Assembly: GCA_964035575.1 (NCBI GenBank)
Contig: OZ037873.1
Location: 806,001-870,000 of the forward strand
Reading direction: 5' to 3'
Length of the DNA stretch: 64,000 nucleotides
Origin: Rhynchopus sp. YZ270_cl-10
Lineage: Eukaryota; Euglenozoa; Diplonemea; Diplonemida; Diplonemidae
This document shows, one piece after another, positions 57,158 to 64,000 of this stretch. Both the position numbers and the translations under genes were made by a program. Position 1 is the stretch's first letter, and every line of letters starts with the position of its first letter. A model generated the notes under the pieces. The model was not told the DNA's origin. It worked only from the letters and a program-made list of their open reading frames with translations, and made no database searches.

Positions 57158-57998
57158 GGCATACTGTGCGGGCGAGTAAAAAAAACTCGCCTACTCGCCA
57201 AAAACTCGCCTAAAACTCGCCTATTTTTGGGGGGCGAGTTTTGGCGAGTTTTTTTTTTGGTAGGGATTTTACCTTGGGAAAAGTGTACACACGAAAATAT
57301 GAGGGAAATTTGAGTTTTGAAGAGAAAATTTTTTTCGTTCCACTTGAACAAGACCTCTACAGTTTGCTTTGTAGGCTTCCACAACCAGTACCACCAGTCC
57401 AGCTGTAGCTTCTGCGGATCCATGAAGCTTGCACAGATGGGTGCGATGTAGTCGTGGGGGAGTACCGCCAAGGGGTGGCCTGCAGGGTTGCCATTTACCG
57501 GCATGGCGAGGACATTGTTGTATAGCGAGTGTAGCCCCGGCTCATGTCTTCGTCATCCTCCGGATTGTAGCACGTCTTGTCCCCCGGGATCTATGGCACG
57601 CCTGGATCTTCCCCTGGAGCAAATGTTTACATACATGCCTGTCAGCCACTGCCGTGACATGGTTGCCTTTAGACGTACAAGTGACACAATTTCAATTTTT
57701 TTGTGTTTTCGAGTGGCATGTTGTCATCAGTCACCCCCGCCCTCCATTTTCACATCCTGGTGCACATTTTCACCCCCAAGGTGCGTATGTGCACCAGGAT
57801 TTGCACCCAAATTGGGGCGAGTTTAGGCGAGTTTAGGCGAGTTTTTGGCGAGTTTAGGCGAGTTTTGGCGAGTTTTTGGCGAGTTTTGGCGAGTAATAGG
57901 CGAGTAATGGGCGAGTAGGGCGAGTTTTTGGCGAGTTTTTCCTGAAAATCAGGAAAACGAAAAACTCGCCTAAAAACGGCTCGCCTGCACAGTATGCC
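57158..57998. mobile_element. TIR element 2 with subterminal repeats
   Basis: Ends GGCATACTGTGCGGGCGAG and CTCGCCTGCACAGTATGCC are inverted and flanked by TA (57156-57157, 57999-58000). Many GGCGAGT units lie just inside both ends (57170-57250 and 57813-57985), inverted with respect to each other over part of the length. It is 841 bp. A minus-strand frame inside (57270-57500, MDPQKLQLDWWYWLWKP) could be a transposase remnant but is not recognised. Confidence 0.75.
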
Positions 57999-58281
57999 TA
58001 GGGGGGGGGGGGGGGGGGTGATTGCAACGGAGGTGTTGAAAAGATGTGTGTTGTGTCATGGGGGAGGTTCTTTTAGGTTGGTGTGTGCAGGAAAAAGTTT
58101 AAAATATGAGATAAATTTGCTTTGCATCCTGGAGAGGGGGTTCGTCTTAAGTGTAGACGGCTTCAATGCATCAAACGAACAACAACACAGAGACATAAGT
58201 AATTTGACACTGTGGTTTTATGTTTTTGGGTTTTATAGCTAATACCTTACGTTTTGGAGTAAAGCAACAATTAATTTTTGC

Positions 58282-58310
58282 TAGGTGACTCAGTACAAAA
58301 AAGAGAAGCT
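58282..58310 (+). repeat. Hairpin repeat A, copy 13 (degenerate)
   Basis: TAGGTGACTCAGTACAAAAA then GAGAAGCTTTT resembles repeat A weakly. Confidence 0.35.
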
Positions 58311-58364
58311 TTTGCGGAAGGTTTGTGTTTTCTTTTCGCATTTTTTTTATATTCTCCTTTTCTA

Positions 58365-58399
58365 GGTGACCTAAGCAACGAGATGCTTCGGGCTTCATC
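58365..58399 (+). repeat. Hairpin repeat A, copy 14
   Basis: GGTGACCTAAGCAACGAGAT then GCTTCGGGCTTCATC and TTATAAAAC. Here CC pairs with GG outside AAGC/GCTT, a paired change relative to other copies. Confidence 0.6.
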
Positions 58400-58562
58400 T
58401 TATAAAACTTTTCGTTTTCTTTGTTCTCATTACGCTTGTCCTTTTTCTATGCTAACGAATCCTTTTATTTTACAAAACAAACATCTCAGTCCAGGGCTCC
58501 CTAAATTTAGATCGAATTTTTTTTTGGTGCCGGTTGTGCTGTGTGGGTTGGGCTGTGTTCTT

Positions 58563-58606
58563 TGAGACACACTGTTCACGAGAGGGCTTTGTATTTTCAC
58601 ATTTTT
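58563..58606 (+). repeat. Repeat B core, copy 9 (3' part)
   Basis: ACACACTGTTCACGAGAGGG then CTTTGTATTTTCAC; follows repeat A, as at 31418-31608. Confidence 0.55.
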
Positions 58607-58717
58607 CGTTCTTGTTGTCAGGGGAATTAGCGAAAGAACGCAACACACACACATCACAACGATAGCAACCAAAACTTAACCCTTTTATTTTGATTGGGGT
58701 AAAGGGGGGTGGGGGGC

Positions 58718-58890
58718 ACAGCAGAGAATAAGACTCGGGGACTCGGGGACTCGGGGACTCGGGGACTCGGGGACTCGGGGACTCGGGGACTCGGGGACTC
58801 GGGGACTCGGGGACTCGGGGACTCGGGGACTCGGGGACTCGGGGACTCGGGGACTCGGGGACTCGGGGACCCGGCTTATTCTCAGCTGTG
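58718..58890. repeat. 8-bp minisatellite (GGGGACTC)n bracketed by an inverted repeat
   Basis: About 17 copies of GGGGACTC run from 58733 to 58870. They are bracketed by CACAGCAGAGAATAA (58718-58732) and TTATTCTCAGCTGTG (58876-58890), inverse of each other with one mismatch. The Gly/Ser/Arg and Pro/Glu/Ser peptide repeats read across it are not genes. Confidence 0.85.
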
Positions 58891-60160
58891 GTGGGGTGGG
58901 GGGAAAGGGGGAGTTTTTTATTTACGTTCTGCAAAGGCGGGGGAAGGGGGGGTGATGCATCCATTTTCTCTGGCCCTTATTGTTTCCTGCAGAGCTCATG
59001 AGCTCAGTGAAGTACGGAGGATGGATGCAATCAGCAAAAACAACAAACACAACGAAGCAATAGAGAAGAAGGCATTTTAGGCTCACATCCAGTCTAAAAG
59101 CACAAAAGGGCTTCTCTTCGCTGTGCTCTGTCATTCTGTTTCCTCTATTCTCTTTTTTTTTTTCAGCCCATTTTCAGGGCGTTCGCTATCGCCATCGTTT
59201 TTTCCTGATCGTGGCGAAATGCCAAAAACCCCGAAATTTTCGTTTTTTTACTAGTGCTTAAAATAGGTCAAAAAAAATTTTCCCGCCGGAGAGAAGTTAG
59301 TTCGTGGGGTGAATCCCTGGTACTGAATGGTCAAAAAAAATTTGCGATTTGCGCGTGATCCCTTCCCCAGCACAAGTGATATTACAGCTGAACTTTCCTG
59401 ATACTAAAACCAGCAAAACGATGGAGAATTTCATCAATCCCCCCTCACTGAGGGTCTCTTTGTGTTGTTTAATCAAACAGATGTACAAGAGAGGCATCTG
59501 TCATATGAGACTTCATCCTTATTTTGATTATTTTCAACTCTCTGCCGTTGAAAGTAGAGTTGACACGAGCAGTGACACCTTCTATAACAGGGGGTACGGT
59601 ACACCTTCAGCAGACTGCAGGATTGAGGAGCGAGCGGGAGTGCTGGGGAAACTTCCTCTCACGGCAGGCGGGTTTGCGGATGATTTTGAGTACAGTGGAC
59701 ACCCCTCTACGACCCCCCCTCCGGGGGGGTCTACAGGGTGGTGGGGAGAAATCTCTCTCTCTCTTTTTTTTTTTTTTTCCCCCCTTTTTTTATTTATTTA
59801 TTTATTTATACAGGGTTTCGCCCCGGTGGGGCGAAGCCCTGGGGCGAAATAAAATGTCATTTTTTCAGGAAAAGATTTTTTTAACGAAAAAAAATATTTT
59901 TCGCCCCGGGGCGAACGCCCTGCCCATTTTACCCGGGTTTAAGAAAAAAAGCAACACGGCGCATTATTCTCAAGTACTTTCCCGTATATTTTCACCCCAC
60001 AGTTTTGAGAGATGGGACACTGTGTGGCTCTCATCTTTTGGTTTTTTTGCCATGCTTTTTTTTTGTGCCGTTATTACACGACTCCCCTGCACTCAACATC
60101 CCACTCAACATCATCACAGTCAATACACAAAAAAGGGGTTTTAAAAAAAAAAGTAAAAAA

Positions 60161-60832
60161 ATGCCGAAAAACAAGAAGTCACGCACCTCGGCACTGACCC
60201 AGACCAAGGCGAAGGGTATGGAGCACAAGGAGGACCTGGTCACCAACATCCGCGAGGCTGCCGACCTTTACGAGAGCTGCTTCACCTTCGACCTCAAGAA
60301 CTTGAGAACAACACATATGACTGCTGTGCGACGTGAGTTTGGTGACAGCCGTATCTTCATGGGAAACAACAAGGTCATGGCAGTTGCCCTGGGCCGCGCT
60401 AAGGAGGACTCTTACAAGGAGAACCTTTTCAAGCTTGCGAAACGTCTTACCGGGTCGTGCGGGCTGCTCTTCACAAACCGTGCAAAGAAGGAGGTGAAGG
60501 ACTTCTTTGCGTCGTTTTCAGTGCGTGACTTTGCAAGGTCAGGAATTCCGTCGGCAATTGACTGGACCATTCCTCGTGGCCCGCTCAACCAGTTCGGACA
60601 CGAAATGATGGACCAGCTCTCGAAGCTGGGTCTCCCGATCAAGCTGGAGCACGGTACCCTGGTGCTCCTCAGCGATACAAAGATCACACAGAGCGGCGAG
60701 CCTATCACCCCTCAAGCATCCCAGCTGATGAAACTCTGGGGTGTTCAGTCGGTTGCCTTCAGAATCCTCCTCACTGCACACTGGTCCGAAGGTGTTGCCC
60801 GCGCGATCGCCCCACCAAAGGCTGGAGAATAA
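60161..60832 (+). CDS. MRT4: MRT4, ribosome assembly factor of the P0/uL10 family
   Basis: 223 residues, near the usual 220-240. MRT4 (MRTO4) holds the P-stalk site on the pre-60S particle in the nucleolus until it is exchanged for P0. The start MPKNKKSRTSALTQTKAKG matches the family N-terminus. Then follow FTFDLKNLRTTHMTAVRREF, GNNKVMAVALGR, KRLTGSCGLLFTNRAKKEV, DFARSGIPSA, and GPLNQFGHEMMDQLSKLGLP, in the same order as human MRTO4. The ATG follows an A-run; a pyrimidine-poor CATCACAG lies 42 bp upstream. Single exon, G/C-ending codons. Confidence 0.93.
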   Translation: MPKNKKSRTSALTQTKAKGMEHKEDLVTNIREAADLYESCFTFDLKNLRTTHMTAVRREFGDSRIFMGNNKVMAVALGRAKEDSYKENLFKLAKRLTGSCGLLFTNRAKKEVKDFFASFSVRDFARSGIPSAIDWTIPRGPLNQFGHEMMDQLSKLGLPIKLEHGTLVLLSDTKITQSGEPITPQASQLMKLWGVQSVAFRILLTAHWSEGVARAIAPPKAGE

Positions 60833-61736
60833 ATTAAAAAAAAAAAAATTCTTTTAGGGTCGGGGTGCGGGGGTAGAGAAGTCAGATAGAGAAAAGAGAG
60901 AGAGAGAGAGACGACGTGCTTTTATAGAAAGCAAAGATCTCCTGGATTTGCTCTTTTTTTTTTGCTTTATTTTTTTTTTGTTTTGCAAATCCATTCCACG
61001 GTTCGGTTATCATTTTTTTTTCGTTTTTTTTTTCGTTGATCATTACGGCAAATTTTCCCCATTTTTTCATTTTTTTGGAGTTTTTTGAGGAGTGTAGTGG
61101 GGAGGGAGTATTTTTTTTTCAAAAAAAAGAAGGAAAAAAAAGATAAGAAAAGAAACGGGATCTTCCATGAACCCTCTTCCTACAATAAGCCTCTCCTTTT
61201 TTCTTTATCTATCATTGTTTTTTTTTCTCTTGATGGGATGAAAGGAACTTTGTGTGTCCTGTTTTTTGTCACTCCATAACACTCTAGCGAGAGCGGTGGC
61301 AATAATTTTTTCTTTTCGTACTGTTGTCTCTTCACTCCCAATGGGGTCAGACGCATCACCTTTTTTTTTATCAACTTTGCCCCCACACCTTTTTTTATTC
61401 CGAGTCGTGACCGGGAAGGGGAGAGGTAAGTAAGTTGTGTGCTATTTAGTTGTCGTTACCCCTCCACCTTTCCCCCTTTTTTTTTCAAAAAAAATAATAA
61501 TTCGAAAGTTCCTCCCTTCTCTTTTCCCATCCCTCTCGTTTTATTTTCCTTTTATTTGATCAATCTGGGGGGAAGGAGGGGAGGGGGGAAAAAGAAAACA
61601 GCGACAACGACAGAAAAAAAATATTGAAAACCACCCACATACATTTGATCGTCCTGCGTCCGCCGATGAACGGTAAAGAGTTTGCACTTTCGACTTCTCT
61701 TTGATCTTTCTTCAAGCTTTAATCCCACATCCGGAG
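60833..61736. other. Intergenic stretch
   Basis: Many T-runs and A-runs, a GAGA run (60895-60910) and two short pyrimidine stretches. No gene or repeat family is seen. Confidence 0.55.
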
Positions 61737-62168
61737 ATGTTCGCTTTCGGGATGAACCACCTGCAGACCAATGTTCCGTTGCCGAGTGTCGTATCGACAA
61801 CAGCCTCCTTCCCCCACGGAACCGCGGACACCTCTGGGTCTATTCTCTTCGTCATCCTGCCTCAGGTGTCGGTGGCGTCAGGCTCACTGCAGTTGCTGGT
61901 GGTTCCCTTCTGCGATCGTGTGGGCTTGGGCACTGAGGGGAGCATCGAGAGACTCTGGCAGTTGGCGAGGATGTTGGCGCATTTTCTCATGCATTCCAGT
62001 GCAAAAATGTTGCTACCCCTCAATCTCCGACATCCCCGCAAGAGAAATACTCATATCAGCAGGGTGCGCCGTGGTAATCCCAGGGGGAGATCCCGTGCAT
62101 CGCACATTTTCTTGAGCGACATGCGTATGCCTGTGCTCGTGCTGACAGAGAATCGCATATGTCTGTAG
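61737..62168 (+). CDS. Small unrecognised protein
   Basis: 143 residues from the first ATG. The first 100 residues use G/C-ending codons and look protein-like, with hydrophobic strands ILFVILPQVSVASG and LQLLVVPFCDRVG and a helix RLWQLARMLAHFLMHSS. The last 45 residues become Arg-rich and may be read-through past an unseen splice donor near 62062 (AGGGTGCGC). No domain is recognised. It ends 146 bp before the ArfGAP. Confidence 0.4.
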   Translation: MFAFGMNHLQTNVPLPSVVSTTASFPHGTADTSGSILFVILPQVSVASGSLQLLVVPFCDRVGLGTEGSIERLWQLARMLAHFLMHSSAKMLLPLNLRHPRKRNTHISRVRRGNPRGRSRASHIFLSDMRMPVLVLTENRICL

Positions 62169-62314
62169 GACGTTGCTGATACTGCACTTCGTCCTCTTTC
62201 TATACTTCTGCATATGGTACATGCCGTTCTTAGCTTTTCCTTTTCACGCCCTTTTCGTAATTCTTTAACACCAAATGCCTTACAGAGATACACCCTTCTT
62301 TCTTCCCCTATACC

Positions 62315-63169
62315 ATGCCTGTCACGGATGACTCAACGAACGAAGAGCTGGTAGCAGAGATGCTGACCATATGCAAACAGACCCCCGGCAACTCTGAGTG
62401 CATGGACTGCGGGGACCGGGCGCCGAAATGGGCGGTGGTAAACTGGGGGATCGTGGTGTGCATCCGGTGTTCAGGGCATCACCGGAATATGGGGGTGCAT
62501 ATATCCAAGGTGAAAAGCGTTAACCTCGACAAATGGACACCAGATGAAGTACGATGGATGGCCCGCATGGGAAACACTAAAGCAAAAGAATGCTTAGAAG
62601 CGAAAAAACGTAAGGTAGACCGCCCGACCCCAATGTCTCCCGACAGCGAAGTGTCTCTCGCCCTCAAAATGAAGTACGCAGAACTGAAATACCGAGGCGA
62701 TAAGAAACCCCCGACCTTTAAATCTTGGATGAAGCGAGAGGAGAAACGGAGGGCGGAGGGGAAAAGCGAGAAAAAATCGAAGAAAGAAAAGAAGGAGAAA
62801 AAACGGCAGAAGGAGAGCGAGAGTGAGGAGGAGGCCGAGGAGAGCAGTGAGGAGGTGCCCAAACCTAAGGAGAAGAAGAAGGCGAAGGAAAGCAAAAAGG
62901 GGGCCGACCTTCTGAGCTTCTTCGACACCCCGGCAGAGGCGAGCGCTCAGAACACTACCCCCACAGACACCGCACCACGGAACGGACACAGCAACGGAAA
63001 CGGTAACGGAAATGGTACCTCCTCCCCCACACCCAAGCGAAGCGGCAAGGCTGCTGCAGCGCAGAACGGTGCAGGGGCAAGCGAATCCCGCGGTGCCTTC
63101 GGAAACGTAACAGGCGACGCAGAGACCATAGAGGCCCGCAAGAATGAGCTCCTCTCCCTGTTTTCCTGA
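62315..63169 (+). CDS. ArfGAP zinc-finger protein (SMAP/AGE2-like)
   Basis: 284 residues. The N-terminus is an ArfGAP domain: zinc ligands C29-x2-C32 and C49-x2-C52, with the arginine finger R57 in CIRCSGHHRNMGVHISKVKS and LDKWTPDEV. It should stimulate GTP hydrolysis on Arf at Golgi or endosomes. The domain is followed by WMARMGNTKAKECLEA, as in SMAP/AGE2 proteins. The middle (about 145-205) is a highly charged Lys/Glu region. DLLSFF (near 210) resembles a clathrin-box or adaptor motif. An Asn-Gly repeat (about 227-236) and a Ser/Ala tail follow, ending with a second LLSLF motif. The start is the first ATG after a pyrimidine stretch. Confidence 0.88.
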   Translation: MPVTDDSTNEELVAEMLTICKQTPGNSECMDCGDRAPKWAVVNWGIVVCIRCSGHHRNMGVHISKVKSVNLDKWTPDEVRWMARMGNTKAKECLEAKKRKVDRPTPMSPDSEVSLALKMKYAELKYRGDKKPPTFKSWMKREEKRRAEGKSEKKSKKEKKEKKRQKESESEEEAEESSEEVPKPKEKKKAKESKKGADLLSFFDTPAEASAQNTTPTDTAPRNGHSNGNGNGNGTSSPTPKRSGKAAAAQNGAGASESRGAFGNVTGDAETIEARKNELLSLFS

Positions 63170-64000
63170 GAGAGAAAACAACTCCTGACAAAAAAAGGTG
63201 AAATGAAATTGTGATTTTTGTGGGTTTATAGACAAAAAACGTTGGACAAGATCCATTCCGTAGTTATCCATAATATTCTGTGGTTTTTCTTCACCGTTGG
63301 CTTTTGCAACAGTGAAAAAAGGCCAGGGAAAACCACAAATCAAATCAGTTTTATTTCACCGTGTGATATGTGCAGAGGAGAAACAACATACAGTGTATGC
63401 CAGCTGGACTTGGTGGAGGAGATGGTGTGTGCTTCGGGAGGGAGGGGAGGGGGGATGGGGTGTCTCACACGACGGTGAAGCAATGACATGACATGTGCTT
63501 TTGACATGTGCTTACCATGTAACTTTTTTTACATGTGAAACACATGTCATTTTACATGTAAAATGACATGTGCGGTAACGTATATTGGCCGTAAAAATGT
63601 CATGTGTTTCACATGTCATTTCACATGTCATTTTACATGTAAAAGCACATGTCATGTCATTGACTTCACCGTCGTGCAGTGATACGGAGGGCAGCGTTTT
63701 GTTCAGTTGTGTGTATTTAGGAGGTATGGTCGTAGTGCGCCATGCTAGGGGGTTTGAGTGGATGAACCAAAAGGAATATAAAAATTTAAAACGGAGATAT
63801 TTCTCAAAGGCGTTGAATAAAGGATTTCATTTCTGATAGTGATTCCCGAGAGAGAGAGAGGTGGTTCTCAGATATGAGAGTGGGGGGGTTTCGTTGTGTT
63901 GTGTGAGAGGATAATTAGTGTTTTTTAAAAAAGGTTTTCATTTGCGTTACGATAGATCCGTTTTTTTTTAAATTCCTACGAAGCTTGCTTTAAAGGAGAA
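63170..64000. other. Intergenic stretch to window end
   Basis: Holds a TTCAC hairpin (63290-63316), the ACATGT-rich MITE (63468-63676) and a G-rich run (63440-63460). No gene is seen before the window ends. Confidence 0.55.
63468..63676. mobile_element. Palindromic MITE rich in ACATGT
   Basis: CACGACGGTGAAG then CAATGACATGACATG then TGCTTTT at the left has an inverted copy at the right with one indel over about 36 bp. Inside, ACATG and its inverse recur about 14 times, including a perfect TGTCATTTTACATGTAAAAT type palindrome. 209 bp, no ORF. Confidence 0.7.

Larger units (their letters stand above)
49821..60160. other. Gene-poor 10-kb block of mobile DNA
   Basis: From the PDZ-SAM stop to MRT4 no host gene is seen. 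The block holds a G-run, fold-back element 1 with the LINE inside, TIR element 2, A and B copies, a minisatellite and GC-rich palindromes near 59700 and 59820-59920. Confidence 0.7.

Noticed and set aside
57813-57985. CRISPR-like array of GGCGAGT units
   Set aside because: Units are short, spacing is irregular and nearly spacer-free, and they lie within a TIR element of a eukaryotic genome.
58470-59080. Gly-Asp-Ser/Arg-Gly-Leu and Pro-Glu-Ser-Pro repeat proteins
   Set aside because: Translations of the 8-bp minisatellite; flanks do not look coding.

Overview
This is nuclear DNA of a eukaryotic microbe, most likely a free-living flagellate protist. The genes carry short GT-AG introns (usually GTATGT or GTGTGT at the 5' end, 55-860 bp), and the proteins are purely eukaryotic: Rab GTPase, nuclear cap-binding CBP20, MRT4, ArfGAP, dynein tail and polycystin (TRPP) channels. 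Intergenic DNA is AT-rich and full of T- and A-runs, short hairpin repeats and small TIR elements. All of the roughly 17 host genes I accept read on the + strand, many start codons follow a pyrimidine run ending in AG, and the one full-length LINE looks like the ingi/L1Tc type. One-way gene arrays, possible trans-splice acceptors, cis introns and ingi-like LINEs together would fit a euglenozoan such as a diplonemid. That assignment is inference, not proof.

Layout. 1-3055: repeats only. 3056-14749: a TRPP cation channel, a C2 plus membrane-hairpin (MCTP-like) protein, a stem-only dynein heavy chain and a Rab18-like GTPase. 16.0-23.3 kb: a direct tandem duplication carrying two nearly identical type I membrane sulfatases, each copy later hit by a different insertion (a palindromic element in one, a hAT element with an 8-bp target duplication in the other). 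23.5-31.3 kb: CBP20 with a heptamer-repeat intron, an unknown basic protein, a broken minus-strand ORF, a TA-flanked TIR element, an SMP-domain (Mdm12-like) protein and an FAD glycerol-3-phosphate dehydrogenase-like enzyme with a BFD iron-sulfur tail and an inserted membrane hairpin. 33.0-38.6 kb: a giant protein joining a catalytically dead OTU domain, coiled coil, ankyrin repeats and a TRPP channel. 41.1-49.8 kb: two unrecognised genes and a membrane PDZ-SAM protein whose introns hold an (AAAC)n array and a 414-bp insertion. 49.9-58.0 kb: a nest of mobile DNA, with an intact 6-kb LINE inside one arm of a fold-back element that abuts a second TIR element across a shared TA. 58-64 kb: an 8-bp minisatellite, MRT4, a small unknown gene, an ArfGAP and a palindromic MITE.

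The genes do not form a pathway. Themes that recur are membrane channels (two TRPPs), ER or organelle contact and trafficking (MCTP-like, SMP, Rab18, ArfGAP), RNA and ribosome biogenesis (CBP20, MRT4) and surface or lysosomal hydrolysis (sulfatases). The most unusual items are the pseudo-OTU/ankyrin/TRPP fusion, the headless dynein, the LINE whose ORF2 lacks its own ATG but follows an A6G slip site and a 2A-like motif, and families of short hairpin repeats (called A, B and C here) that all lie on the same strand as the genes.
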